Origin: DUPQ01 sp964563155
GTDB taxonomy: Bacteria > Bacillota > Clostridia > DUPQ01
Length of the DNA: 64,000 nt
NCBI GenBank assembly: GCA_964563155.1
Contig: CAZLVL010000003.1
Span: 62,001 to 126,000 of the forward strand
Reading direction: 5' to 3'
The notes under the pieces were generated by a model. That model had not been told where the DNA came from. It saw only the letters and a program-made list of their open reading frames with translations, and ran no database searches. Each line of letters opens with the position of its first letter. Position 1 is the first letter of the stretch. Of this stretch, positions 27,096-36,749 are shown in pieces. The position numbers were made by a program, and so were the translations under genes.

Positions 27096-27124
27096 ATCAT
27101 AGCATAAATGAGGCTTTTTTGTAA
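27096..27124 (-). promoter_or_regulatory. Promoter giving a leaderless mRNA
   Basis: On the minus strand TTACAA (27119-27124), a 17-bp spacer and TATGAT (27096-27101) are followed after only six bases by the ATG at 27089. A start about 7 nt past the -10 box would place the A of ATG at the 5' end of the message. Confidence 0.6.
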
Positions 27125-27162
27125 TAGTAGGAAAAGTATAAACTCTAGACTCCAAAAAGGCA

Positions 27163-27205
27163 TAAAAAACCCCCACAAGTTTGATTTGGTCCAACTAATG
27201 GGGGT
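27163..27205 (-). terminator. Terminator of the 2-oxoacid dehydrogenase/deoR operon
   Basis: On the minus strand ACCCCC (27200-27205) pairs with GGGGGT (27169-27174), with an inner AGTT/AACT helix, and TTTTTT follows. It lies 39 bp past the deoR stop and just upstream of the leaderless promoter. Confidence 0.75.
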
Positions 27206-27243
27206 CAGCTTGATTATATCTCGCTTTTGTTTATTATTTGAGT

Positions 27244-28005
27244 TTAGATAACTAGTACATTGTTTTCCTTACATTTTTCTAAAACTTCTCTTTCAGGCAT
27301 TTGGTCTGTTATCCAGATATCTGCTTCTTTAAGCTTGCAAAATGGGTAGTCTTTATCTTTACCAATCTTGCTAGTATCCATAAGGACAATAACCTTTTCT
27401 GCCTTAGATATTACTAGACTTTTCAATCTTGCATCATGAATACTTGACACACTAAAACCTTTGTCTGGCGAAAAGCCTGATGCTCCTAAAATGGCCATTT
27501 CAACACCTACAGTCTTTAACATGTGTATGGCTTCAGGGCCAGAGGTAGAAAGAGTAAAGGGACTTACTCTTCCTCCTAAAAGGATTATAGAGTTTTTTGA
27601 AGAAGATAATTTTAGAGCTGTATTTAAGGCAGAGGTAACAAAAGTATAACCAGAGTCATCTTTTATTATTTTTGCCAGTGCCATAATTGTGGACCCTGCA
27701 TCTAAATATACAGGTCTTTCTTTTATAAGTAGATGGCTGGCTTTTTCAGCTATTATTGCCTTTTTATCCACGTTTTCCGATTGTCTTATACCATAGTCTA
27801 TTTCATCTTTACCATGCTTTTTAAATCGGTTAACACTAACTGCTCCACCATGAGTTCTTATGGCATAACCAAGATCCTCCAAAAGTGTCAAATCTCGACG
27901 AATTGTCATTTCTGACACTTCTGGGAAAATTGTTCTTAACTGCCTAAGAAAAACTTCTTCGGTAATATCCAACATGTGCTTAATCTTAATCTGTCTAGGA
28001 TTCAC
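27244..28005 (-). CDS. DeoR family transcriptional regulator
   Basis: A 253-residue DeoR-type regulator: N-terminal helix-turn-helix (VSEMTIRRDLTLLEDLGYAIRTHGGA, about residues 30-55) and a C-terminal sugar-phosphate-sensing domain (DAGSTIMALA, LLGGRVSPFTLS, DTSKIGKD). It starts with GTG at 28005, 6 nt after AGGAG that lies inside the last codons of the E1 gene. As last gene of the E2-E3-E1 operon it may regulate that operon or the neighbouring sugar operon; the effector would be a phosphorylated sugar by family precedent. Confidence 0.88.
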   Translation of the reverse strand: MNPRQIKIKHMLDITEEVFLRQLRTIFPEVSEMTIRRDLTLLEDLGYAIRTHGGAVSVNRFKKHGKDEIDYGIRQSENVDKKAIIAEKASHLLIKERPVYLDAGSTIMALAKIIKDDSGYTFVTSALNTALKLSSSKNSIILLGGRVSPFTLSTSGPEAIHMLKTVGVEMAILGASGFSPDKGFSVSSIHDARLKSLVISKAEKVIVLMDTSKIGKDKDYPFCKLKEADIWITDQMPEREVLEKCKENNVLVI

Positions 28006-28006
28006 T

Positions 28007-30469
28007 TTATACTCCTGCTTTATTTATTCTAATTGTTTCCCCACTGGTATAATTTGACTTGGCTATATGTCCATCAAGAGGTAGGATTTTTTGGTCAATT
28101 GCATCAACTAGCCAATCTGCTTGTGGGAAGAAATATTCTTCGTATTCAGCAGCAGGTGTGATCCAGTTTTTAGCACCAACTACAACCGCTGGAGCATCCA
28201 AATAATCAAAACATAATTCTGTAATTGTTGCAGCCATATCTTTTAAGTGAGATCCTCTTTCACAAGCATCTGATGCTAATAGGATTCTTCCAGTCTTTTT
28301 CACAGACTCAACCACTTTTTCATAGTTGAAAGGAGATACGCTTCTTGCATCTATAACTTCAGCTTCTAAGCCATATTTTTCCTTTAGAATGTTTGCAGCA
28401 TCAATTGCTGTATAAAGGGTTGCACCAATTGTTAAGATGGTAATATCTTTACCTTCTCTTTTTACATCTGGTTCTCCAATGGGAATTTCATAATATTCTG
28501 TAGGTACTCCATCTTTTTGGAACATTTCGCCCTTGTCATACAATCTTTGACTTTCAAAAAATATGACTGGGTCACTACCTGACAGAGCTGAGTTTAAAAG
28601 CCCCTTTGTGTCATAGGGAGTTACTGGGAAGACTACCTTTAAGCCAGGTATATGGGCTACTAAGCCGGTCCAGTCTTGAGAGTGTTGAGCTCCATATTTG
28701 GATCCTACACTAACCCTTACAACCACTGGCAACTTTATATCTCCAGCACTCATAGACTGCCACTTGGGAAGTTGGTTGAAAATTTCATCTCCAGCTCTTC
28801 CTAAAAAGTCACAGTACATCAATTCAACAACAGGTCTTCCGCCTGCCATAGCATAGCCTACTGCAGAACCTACAATAGCTGCTTCACTAATGGATGAATT
28901 AAAGAGTCTGTTGTAGGGAAGAGAATCTGAAAGTCCTCTGTAAGCTGCAAAAGCACCACCCCATTCTCTGTTTTCTTCACCATAAGCTATAAGTGTGGGG
29001 TCAACATAGAATTTTTCTAATAGGGATTCAAACACAGCATCTCTAACTTGGAATACTCTGTTTTTAGAAACTTCCTTACCATCTACAATTCCCCTTCTTT
29101 CTTTTTTCTTAACCTGTTGGTATCTGGCATTATCTTCAATAGGTCCAAGGGTATCTACAGGTCTATCTTCTCTTTTTTCTATCCGTTGGTTAGAGAACAT
29201 TAAATCTTCTATAGCACGTGGATCTTTAACAAAATTCATCTTAGGGGTTATATCCTTGTCGGTAACCAATTTAAAGATTTTGAAAATCAAATCTCCAGCA
29301 TTGGATAAGACTGTGTCTAAATCTTTTTCTTTTACAATGCTTCCCTTAATGAGCTTATCCCTATATTCAATTAGGGAGTCTTGTTTCATCCACAAATCTA
29401 TTTCTTCTTTTGTTCTGTAGGCAGAGGCATCTGAAGGAGAGTGACCAGAATATCTGTAGGTTAATACGTCTAACAATACAGGTCCTTCTTTCTTTTCTAT
29501 AATTTCTCTCTTTCTCTTGTAGGCATCTATAACTGCTAGAGGGTTGTAACCATCAATTCTTTCAGCATGCATTTGCTCAGGATTTACACCAGCACCAAAT
29601 CTTGCCAAAATATCAAAGCCCATGGTTTCTCCCATGGTTTGTCCACCCATTCCATACAGGTTATTAAAGAAGTTGAATATTATAGGCATTCCACCCTTGT
29701 ATTCATTTTCCCAAAGGGTCTTGTATTGATCCATAGTAGCAAAGCACATGCCTTCCCACACAGGACCACAACCCATGGAAGCGTCTCCTAGGTTGGCAAT
29801 AACTAGACCTTTTTTCAAGTTGGCCTTTTTGAAAAGAGCAGCTCCTGTAGCAATATCCGCACTACCTCCCACAATAGCATTGTTGGGATAAATTCCAAAA
29901 GGTGTGAAGAAAGCATGCATTGAGCCTCCCAAACCTCTTTGGAAACCGGTTTCACGGGAAAATACTTCTGCCAAGGTTCCATAAAGTAAAAAGTCAATTG
30001 CCAATTCCTTTACGGTTTTTTGATCTTTTTGTACTATTTTGAGTATTCTTCCATCAAAATACTCTTCCATTATTTTCATTAATTCTTTATCTGAGAGTTT
30101 CTCAATAGCAGATAAGCCCTTGGCTATTATTTCGCCATGGCTTCTATGAGAACCAAAAATAAAGTCATCTATTGTCAAAGTGAAAGCCTGGCCTACCGCT
30201 GAAGCTTCTTGTCCTATTGAAAGGTGGGCAGGTCCTGGATAAACAAAGTCCACAGAATTATATTGTCCAGTTGTTTTAATTGCATTCAACATGGATTCAA
30301 ATTCACGGATAATTGCCATATCACGATAAATCCTTACAAATTCTTCTTTAGTGAATATCTTTTTCTCTTCTTCAATTGTTTTGGAGTAAGCACAAACATC
30401 AATATCTTTAAATGTTATCTTACTTCTCTTTCTCAATTCACTAGGGTCTAAAAGTAGTTCCTTTGTCAT
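28007..30469 (-). CDS. 2-oxoacid dehydrogenase E1, fused alpha and beta subunits
   Basis: An 820-residue chain joining E1 alpha (about 30-430) and E1 beta (about 475-800). The alpha half has the thiamine-diphosphate motif GDAS...FFNN (canonically GDG...NN) and GLGGSMH. The beta half shows ISEAAIVGSAVGYAMAGGRPV, VGSKYGAQHSQDW and a C-terminal transketolase-like domain. The complex oxidatively decarboxylates pyruvate or a related 2-oxoacid to acyl-CoA; the substrate cannot be read from sequence. AAAGGAG precedes the ATG. Last enzyme gene of the operon. Confidence 0.88.
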   Translation of the reverse strand: MTKELLLDPSELRKRSKITFKDIDVCAYSKTIEEEKKIFTKEEFVRIYRDMAIIREFESMLNAIKTTGQYNSVDFVYPGPAHLSIGQEASAVGQAFTLTIDDFIFGSHRSHGEIIAKGLSAIEKLSDKELMKIMEEYFDGRILKIVQKDQKTVKELAIDFLLYGTLAEVFSRETGFQRGLGGSMHAFFTPFGIYPNNAIVGGSADIATGAALFKKANLKKGLVIANLGDASMGCGPVWEGMCFATMDQYKTLWENEYKGGMPIIFNFFNNLYGMGGQTMGETMGFDILARFGAGVNPEQMHAERIDGYNPLAVIDAYKRKREIIEKKEGPVLLDVLTYRYSGHSPSDASAYRTKEEIDLWMKQDSLIEYRDKLIKGSIVKEKDLDTVLSNAGDLIFKIFKLVTDKDITPKMNFVKDPRAIEDLMFSNQRIEKREDRPVDTLGPIEDNARYQQVKKKERRGIVDGKEVSKNRVFQVRDAVFESLLEKFYVDPTLIAYGEENREWGGAFAAYRGLSDSLPYNRLFNSSISEAAIVGSAVGYAMAGGRPVVELMYCDFLGRAGDEIFNQLPKWQSMSAGDIKLPVVVRVSVGSKYGAQHSQDWTGLVAHIPGLKVVFPVTPYDTKGLLNSALSGSDPVIFFESQRLYDKGEMFQKDGVPTEYYEIPIGEPDVKREGKDITILTIGATLYTAIDAANILKEKYGLEAEVIDARSVSPFNYEKVVESVKKTGRILLASDACERGSHLKDMAATITELCFDYLDAPAVVVGAKNWITPAAEYEEYFFPQADWLVDAIDQKILPLDGHIAKSNYTSGETIRINKAGV

Positions 30470-30505
30470 TTTTTTTCTCCTTTATATTGTCAATCAAATA
30501 ATTTT

Positions 30506-31870
30506 CTAAAAAGCAAACAGGGCTTCCCTAATAACCTCACATACTGTTGGGTGAGGGAATACCAGTTCTTTTAAGTCCTCAACTGTCATTTGAGTTTCTA
30601 TCATCAAAGCTGCTGCACATATAAGTTCTGAGGCATAATTACCTATTAAACTAACACCAAGTAGTCTATTTGTTTTTTTGTCTCTAAGGACCTTACATAT
30701 ACCATTTCCACCTTCATTTTCAGCCACATAACGGCCTGAAAATCTCATGGACAGCTTAACACTTTCAAAATCTAGATTTTTTGCACTAGCACTTTCTTCT
30801 GTTTCTCCTACAGATGCTACCTCTGGATTGGTGTATATAACAGCGGGAATTGCATCGTATCTCATTACATCCTTTTTACCTAGAATGTTATTAATGCAAA
30901 CCTCTGCTTCTCTATAGGCGGTATGGGCTAACATGGATTTTCCATTTACATCCCCAGCAGCATAAACACCAACTACATTGGTTCTACCAAATTCATCAGT
31001 TATAATTGCGCCTCTATTTAGCTCCACCCCAATATTTTCTAAACCCAAACCTTGTGTATCAGCCCTTCTTCCAATACTTACTAGTACCTTTTCAGCTGAT
31101 AATTCCTGGGTTTTTCCGTCTTTCTCATAGACTACAGAAGAATCTTTAAAGGCTACTACCTTGGATTTCAAATTAAAGGTAATACCTTTTTTTTCATAGT
31201 CTTGCAATAGAAGCTTTGAAATTTCTAAATCTATTGGTCCACCTATTCTATCCAGCATTTCAATAACTGTAACTTCTGAACCTACTGAATTATAGTAGGA
31301 GGCCATTTCTAGACCAATAACTCCACCACCCACAATAACCATGGATTTTGGAATTTCTTCTAGGTCTAAAACTTCACGATTGGTAAGCACAAAGCCTTTT
31401 TCATATCCTTGGGCTAGCCCTTCAATAGGAGGCATAACAGGAACAGAACCAGTACAGATTATGAGGCGATCCGCCCTGTACACTTGATCCTCTACTGCTA
31501 TACTAAGACCATCTGGGTCCTTTCCTAAAATCTTAGCTTCCCCTTCAACAGTGGTAACACCTAAAGATTTAAGGGTGCTCTTTATTCCACCTACCAAGGT
31601 TCTAACCACCTTGTTTTTTCTTTTAATAACTACCTTTTGGTCTATAGAAGCTTGAGATACGGTTATACCGTATTTTTCAGAATCTTTTGCATAGTCATAA
31701 ATTTTTGCGCTATGCAAAAGGGCCTTAGAAGGAATACAACCTTCATTAAGACAAACTCCGCCCACATTACGCTTTTCAAACAAGACCACATTTAATTTAT
31801 TTTCTGCTGCTCTTTGGGCTGCTAAATAGCCCGCAGGACCAGCACCAATTACTGCTAAATCATATTTCAT
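30506..31870 (-). CDS. lpdA: Dihydrolipoyl dehydrogenase (E3)
   Basis: A 454-residue flavoprotein that reoxidises the lipoyl group of the complex with NAD+. FAD site VIGAGPAGYLAAQ, redox-active disulfide GGVCLNEGCIPSK, NAD site VIVGGGVIGLE, and the C-terminal catalytic motif HPTVCE, where the canonical form is HAHPT(L/M)SE. The Cys in place of Ser is a minor variant. GAGGGTGAT precedes the ATG, 14 bp after the E2 stop. Confidence 0.92.
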   Translation of the reverse strand: MKYDLAVIGAGPAGYLAAQRAAENKLNVVLFEKRNVGGVCLNEGCIPSKALLHSAKIYDYAKDSEKYGITVSQASIDQKVVIKRKNKVVRTLVGGIKSTLKSLGVTTVEGEAKILGKDPDGLSIAVEDQVYRADRLIICTGSVPVMPPIEGLAQGYEKGFVLTNREVLDLEEIPKSMVIVGGGVIGLEMASYYNSVGSEVTVIEMLDRIGGPIDLEISKLLLQDYEKKGITFNLKSKVVAFKDSSVVYEKDGKTQELSAEKVLVSIGRRADTQGLGLENIGVELNRGAIITDEFGRTNVVGVYAAGDVNGKSMLAHTAYREAEVCINNILGKKDVMRYDAIPAVIYTNPEVASVGETEESASAKNLDFESVKLSMRFSGRYVAENEGGNGICKVLRDKKTNRLLGVSLIGNYASELICAAALMIETQMTVEDLKELVFPHPTVCEVIREALFAF

Positions 31871-31884
31871 CTAAATCACCCTCA

Positions 31885-33234
31885 CTATTTTGCTAAAAGT
31901 ATCTCAAAGTTTTCCAAGTTGTCGCACAAGTCTCTTAAGAATCTTGCAGCTGGCGCTCCATCTACCACTCTATGATCAATGGTTAATGACAAGGCCATGG
32001 CTTGGTATGCTTTTATTTGGCCACCTTCTTCTTTCACCTTAGTGGAAAGACCGCAAACACCTAAAACGGCTGTTTGAGGAGGATTTATAATTGGAGTAAA
32101 GGACTCCACACCAAGATTTCCAAGATTTGTAATTGTAAAAGTTCCACCAGTCAATAGGTCTGGATTTATGTTTCCTGCCCTACTTTGTCCAGCTAGTTCC
32201 TTAACCTCAAGTGAAATGTGGTCTAGGGTTTTTAAATGACTGTTAAATACTGTTGGCACCATTAGCCCCCTATCGGTATCAATAGCAACACCCATATGTA
32301 CTGATGAAAATCTCTTTATGGACTCTCCATCAAAGTGGGCATTTAAGTCTTGATGATAGGGTAGGGTTCTTGAAACTGCAAAAACTACCATATCGTTTAA
32401 GGTAATGTTAGAAAGTCCAACCTTCTCACCTCTTGCTTTTATCATGGCCCTGTAATTCATCAAAGCTGTGGCATCAAAAGACATATTTATTGTCAATTGG
32501 GCCATTTCAGAAATGGACCTATGCATGGTCTTTGCAATAACTTTTCTAATATTGGTTAATTTTTCTACTGTGAACTCATCTTGGCTAAGAGCAGGCTTTT
32601 CTACTTTTACTGTATCTACAGCAAGCTTTGCTCCTCTTTCTATATCTTCTTGGGTTATTCTTCCACCTATGCCTGTAGCAACATATTGGGTGGAGCTATC
32701 ATAAAGGGCTTTGGCAGCGGATGTAACCTTGGGACCATCTTTAGCTAGAGCAATGATGTCTCTTTCGATTATCCTACCTTCAGGCCCTGAAGCTTGGGCG
32801 TAGCCTATATCAACATTTGTTTTTTTAGCAGCATTTTTTGCTCTAGGAGAAATTTTCAAATCTCCTTCTTTTCTCTCTTGCAAGGAAGGCTGGGTCTCAA
32901 CTACTGTCTCTTTTACAGCTTCTACTTGCTCAAGTTTCTCTTCTTTTTTCTCTATATCTACAGGCGATGAGGATAGGAACTGGGAAATGTCTTCTCCTTC
33001 TTCTCCAATTACACACATGTTTTCTAACACTGGAACATCGTCCCCTTCTTCATAAAGAAGAGCTAAAAGAGTGCCAGAAACAGGGGATTCTTCATCAAAA
33101 GTTGCCTTGTCTGTTTCATATGTAAAAAGGATATCACCTTCATTTACTTTATCACCTTTTTGTTTGTGCCATTTGGAAACTATACATGATTCTACAGTGT
33201 TTCCTTGTCTTGGCATAATAATTGCTGTCGCCAT
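31885..33234 (-). CDS. Dihydrolipoamide acyltransferase (E2)
   Basis: A protein of about 449 residues with an N-terminal lipoyl domain (lipoyl lysine in ETDKATF, about residue 42), a peripheral-subunit-binding domain (ISPRAKNAAKK...GPEGRIIERDI, about 128-160), what looks like a second, degenerate one (VTSAAKAL...GIGGRITQEDIER, about 167-200) and the catalytic domain ending with TIDHRVVDGAPAA. The ATG at 33234 has GGAGG 5 nt upstream; the open frame extends eight codons further. It is first gene of the operon; lplA at 53247-54248 could supply lipoate. Confidence 0.9.
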   Translation of the reverse strand: MATAIIMPRQGNTVESCIVSKWHKQKGDKVNEGDILFTYETDKATFDEESPVSGTLLALLYEEGDDVPVLENMCVIGEEGEDISQFLSSSPVDIEKKEEKLEQVEAVKETVVETQPSLQERKEGDLKISPRAKNAAKKTNVDIGYAQASGPEGRIIERDIIALAKDGPKVTSAAKALYDSSTQYVATGIGGRITQEDIERGAKLAVDTVKVEKPALSQDEFTVEKLTNIRKVIAKTMHRSISEMAQLTINMSFDATALMNYRAMIKARGEKVGLSNITLNDMVVFAVSRTLPYHQDLNAHFDGESIKRFSSVHMGVAIDTDRGLMVPTVFNSHLKTLDHISLEVKELAGQSRAGNINPDLLTGGTFTITNLGNLGVESFTPIINPPQTAVLGVCGLSTKVKEEGGQIKAYQAMALSLTIDHRVVDGAPAARFLRDLCDNLENFEILLAK

Positions 33235-33266
33235 AATAACCTCCACAAATTTATACAATTTATTGC

Positions 33267-33283
33267 ATGTTAGATTCTAACAT
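33267..33283. promoter_or_regulatory. Palindromic operator upstream of the E2 gene
   Basis: ATGTTAGA-T-TCTAACAT is a perfect 8-bp inverted repeat 33 bp upstream of the E2 start. It overlaps the expected -35 region of a TATAAA -10-like box on the minus strand. The regulator is unknown; the operon's own DeoR protein is a candidate. Confidence 0.55.
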
Positions 33284-33363
33284 ATCCGGAGGTGATTCTC
33301 AATATTGTTTAAGCTATTTTTTATTAAAATTTTGTTAACTTTCCCCAAATTTTAGGGATTTTG

Positions 33364-35376
33364 TTAGATTTTTATCTTTCCTCTTACAGATGCATTAACA
33401 ACAGTTCCCAAATCGATTTCTCTTTCCTTTGCAGCCTTAGCAATTTTAGTTTCATAACTTATGTCTAAATCAAAATCTTCTGACAAGCCTTTTGCTCTAG
33501 CATCTTTTAGGGCTGCCTCTTTAGCCAGCTTTTTTGCGTACTCTAAGGCCATTTGGAAGTCACTTTCTTCATGCCTGCCATCAGGACCAAATATGGCATA
33601 TCTACCGTCTGTTTCTGTCATTATTTCAATCCTGTAATCTGACCTGACATTACTCAAAATTGCACCTACTGCGTTGGCAATTTTAGCATGACTAGGAATA
33701 ATGCATTTGCATCCTAGCATCTTGGCTACATCAGGTAGGAATATGTGAGTAGGGCCTCCTATTCCTACCAAGGTTACAGGAGACTTAAATCTTAATGGAA
33801 GCAGATCCTTGTTCTTATCTAAATAACTTGAGGTTATTAACTGGCTTAATTTTTCTCCTAAACCATCTTTAAAGATTTCCTTGTAGGTATCTTCTAAAAG
33901 AATTCTTACAATGTTTTCATAGAGTTTTTGCTTTATTAAATCATAGACTTGGTTGCAAAATTCATCTTGGGTCAAGTCCTTTCCTGTATCTTCAAGGATT
34001 TGATTTAATAGGTATTGTATTGTTAATTCAACTGGTCTTTTATCAAACTTATTAAAATCTCCCTTTATGTGCATTATATCTGTAGGAGTAAGACCAATCC
34101 TTATAATTATTCCTTCAGTTTCTAACCTTTTAGTGTTAAGGCTATATACATCCTTTTTCAAAGACAGGCCTGCCTTTTCATAGAGCATGGGTCCATTTTC
34201 TAAAAGTTTACAAAGTTCAAGTTCCTCTTTGGAATAGGCTTCAATATCTTCAATGTCCTTAAAGTCTTTTTGTAATAACAAAAATTCATATAAAGGATAA
34301 CTGTGATGTCTTTGTTGAGCCAAAAGTTCCTCTAGTTCATTTATAATATATGGCCATCTAGTAGCTGCTATACAAAGAGGTATCATCCTTCTGGATTCTT
34401 GAACAATGTGGCCCCTGTCTACCCTTATGGTACTATCTCCACCTAGAGCAAAGGTATCTATAAATACCCCGTGAACAAAGGTCTTCCAGGTCCCTATCTT
34501 AACTCCAGAATCTGTCTTTAAAGGATAGCCTTCTTTAACAATGGATATATCTGTCGTGGTTCCTCCCATATCTATTATGAGACAATCCTCTTCATTGGTT
34601 AGTTTAATTCCCCCTGTTACCGAAGAGGCAGGACCAGATAAAATAGTTTCAACAGGCCTCATTTTAGAGTATTCTTCTGACATTTTTGTAGAGTCACTTC
34701 TAATAATTGCCAAAGGGGCATCTATTCCTTTTTCCATAAAGGCTCTTTTTATACTGTCTATAAATCCTTGGATTATGGGGACAAGCTTGGCATTTAGTAG
34801 GGTTGAGGCTCCTCTTTGAATGGAATTTAATTCATAAAATAGTTCATGACCACAAACCACAGGTATATCATATCTTTCTAGAGCTTCTTGTTTTGCTCTT
34901 TTTTCCAGTTTAGCCCCACTGTTCATAGCAAAAACTTCTACTATACCTAAACCTTGGGCATCTTTAAGCCAGGGGGTTAATTGGTCAAAAAGCTGGTCCC
35001 AGTCTGGTTCTTGAGTTTTTGTTCCCCTAAAATCACTACTGTTTTCATTTAAGAAAACTTCATCTTTATCTGCCAGTCCATAGTTAGCTCCAACCATATT
35101 AAAAACTTTTTTATCTACACCAAAAAAGATTAACTTAGCTCTTGCTCCCTTGTTTTCTACGCAGGCATTTGTTGCCAAGGTAGTGGATAGGGCTACTATC
35201 TCAATATCTTTAAAATAGCTTTGGTCCAAAAGCTCCAAAGCATTAATAATTCCAATTTCTAAATGGTCATGGGTGGTAAGGGTTTTTGAAGAGTCTAAGA
35301 TTTCTTCCTTGTCAAAATCATATATTACTGTATCAGTATAGGTTCCACCTGTATCAATACCTAATCCAAGAGTCAT
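33364..35376 (-). CDS. Hydantoinase/oxoprolinase family protein
   Basis: A 670-residue protein of the hydantoinase A/5-oxoprolinase family. The N-terminal actin-like ATP motif GIDTGGTYTDTVIYD and the second phosphate loop DMGGTTTDISIV are present, as is SGPASSVTGG. Such enzymes couple ATP hydrolysis to opening of cyclic amides (hydantoin, 5-oxoproline). The usual HyuB partner is not in the window, so the reaction is uncertain. Monocistronic by spacing (113 bp from the preceding gene). Confidence 0.8.
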   Translation of the reverse strand: MTLGLGIDTGGTYTDTVIYDFDKEEILDSSKTLTTHDHLEIGIINALELLDQSYFKDIEIVALSTTLATNACVENKGARAKLIFFGVDKKVFNMVGANYGLADKDEVFLNENSSDFRGTKTQEPDWDQLFDQLTPWLKDAQGLGIVEVFAMNSGAKLEKRAKQEALERYDIPVVCGHELFYELNSIQRGASTLLNAKLVPIIQGFIDSIKRAFMEKGIDAPLAIIRSDSTKMSEEYSKMRPVETILSGPASSVTGGIKLTNEEDCLIIDMGGTTTDISIVKEGYPLKTDSGVKIGTWKTFVHGVFIDTFALGGDSTIRVDRGHIVQESRRMIPLCIAATRWPYIINELEELLAQQRHHSYPLYEFLLLQKDFKDIEDIEAYSKEELELCKLLENGPMLYEKAGLSLKKDVYSLNTKRLETEGIIIRIGLTPTDIMHIKGDFNKFDKRPVELTIQYLLNQILEDTGKDLTQDEFCNQVYDLIKQKLYENIVRILLEDTYKEIFKDGLGEKLSQLITSSYLDKNKDLLPLRFKSPVTLVGIGGPTHIFLPDVAKMLGCKCIIPSHAKIANAVGAILSNVRSDYRIEIMTETDGRYAIFGPDGRHEESDFQMALEYAKKLAKEAALKDARAKGLSEDFDLDISYETKIAKAAKEREIDLGTVVNASVRGKIKI

Positions 35377-35488
35377 AGCATACCTCCAAGTCTTAACCTA
35401 TTATACAATTGAATAGAAAAAAACAATAATAAAGTTGGAGGAAAATATGAGAAAATAAAGAAATTTCGAAAAAGCAGATAAACTAGAA

Positions 35489-36748
35489 TCAATTGGGATA
35501 CTGTATAGCTCCATTTTCTTTTCTAGATTTTTCTGCTAACATGACATTTCTGTGGCTAATAGTAGTTGTCTCCATAAAGGTTAAATCATCTTCTTCTAGT
35601 TTTTCTCCTGACAAGAGTTTTATGAAGTTTTTAACTATTGCTATATCTCCTGGTATATGGACAAAGTGTATTATTCCCGCTTTTACAACCTTTTTTCTTT
35701 TGGTAAATTCTCTAATGATAAATCTTCCCTTGGATTCATCACATAAGATATCTGCCTTTTCTAGGTGTATGTTGGTTCTTCTATAATTTAGTTTTGAAAA
35801 AGCAGTTACATTTAAGTTAACATAAATATCATTAGCATACTTCATGGTAACCACCTGATGGTCACAGGCATTGTTGTCGCATTTATATACACACCTTCCA
35901 TAAAGTCCATTTCTAAGAGCCTCATACTTGTCTTTTTTATTAAACTTGGATTTGCCTGTTATGACGCTTCCTAGAAATCTTAAAAAAGTGGCCTTCCACA
36001 AAGCAGTAGTGATATATAGTCTTTCTGCATCATAGGCACAATTATCTTTAATGTGGCTAGGACAATCTAAACATCTATCACCACTACCTACAGGGGCAAA
36101 TTCTCTTGTAAAGTAGGTCAAATTTCCATAGGAAGAAATAGCTTGGCAATTATCACCTAAAAGCCAGTGGATTAAATCAAAATCATGGCAGCACTTGGCT
36201 AAAAGCATGGGAGTTGTAGTTTCACTATTTCTCCAGTTTCCCCTAACATAAGAATGAGCAAAATGAAAGTAGCCAATATTTTCTGTATGCTCTATAGAAA
36301 GGACTCTTCCGTATTTCCCTTCTTTTATTAGCTGATTCATTTTTTTGAAAAAAGGAGCATACCTCATAACATGGCAGACCACCACATGAAGATTCTTTTT
36401 CTTAGCCCTATCTCTTATTTCTTCACATTCAGAAATTACAGAAGATACAGGTTTTTCTAAAAGGATATGATAACCCTTATCTATTGCCCACATGGCATGT
36501 CTATAGTGGTCTTGGTCCATAGTACAGATATATATGGCATCTGCTAATTTACCTGCCTTGAAAAACTCTTCATCAGATAAGAAGGCCTTATCTTGAGAAA
36601 CCTTATATTTTTTTGAAAAATACTCTAAGCGCCCTGCATCTTGGTCACAAAGAGCCACTATTTTTGCTTTCTTCCCGTTTAGTAGACTAGTCCATCTCAT
36701 GTAACTAGCTCCCCTATTACCTAAACCAATAACTGCAATTGTAATCAT
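35489..36748 (-). CDS. Gfo/Idh/MocA family oxidoreductase
   Basis: A 419-residue NAD(P)-dependent oxidoreductase. The N-terminal Rossmann motif is VIGLGNRGASYM, followed by EKPVS, which carries the catalytic lysine common to this family. The C-terminal part has two cysteine clusters, CLDCPSHIKDNC (about 225) and CVYKCDNNACDH (about 285), seen in a subset of these enzymes and likely structural metal sites. The substrate, probably a sugar derivative, is not identifiable. It follows the ArsC-like gene by 1 bp. Confidence 0.83.
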   Translation of the reverse strand: MITIAVIGLGNRGASYMRWTSLLNGKKAKIVALCDQDAGRLEYFSKKYKVSQDKAFLSDEEFFKAGKLADAIYICTMDQDHYRHAMWAIDKGYHILLEKPVSSVISECEEIRDRAKKKNLHVVVCHVMRYAPFFKKMNQLIKEGKYGRVLSIEHTENIGYFHFAHSYVRGNWRNSETTTPMLLAKCCHDFDLIHWLLGDNCQAISSYGNLTYFTREFAPVGSGDRCLDCPSHIKDNCAYDAERLYITTALWKATFLRFLGSVITGKSKFNKKDKYEALRNGLYGRCVYKCDNNACDHQVVTMKYANDIYVNLNVTAFSKLNYRRTNIHLEKADILCDESKGRFIIREFTKRKKVVKAGIIHFVHIPGDIAIVKNFIKLLSGEKLEEDDLTFMETTTISHRNVMLAEKSRKENGAIQYPN

Positions 36749-36749
36749 T

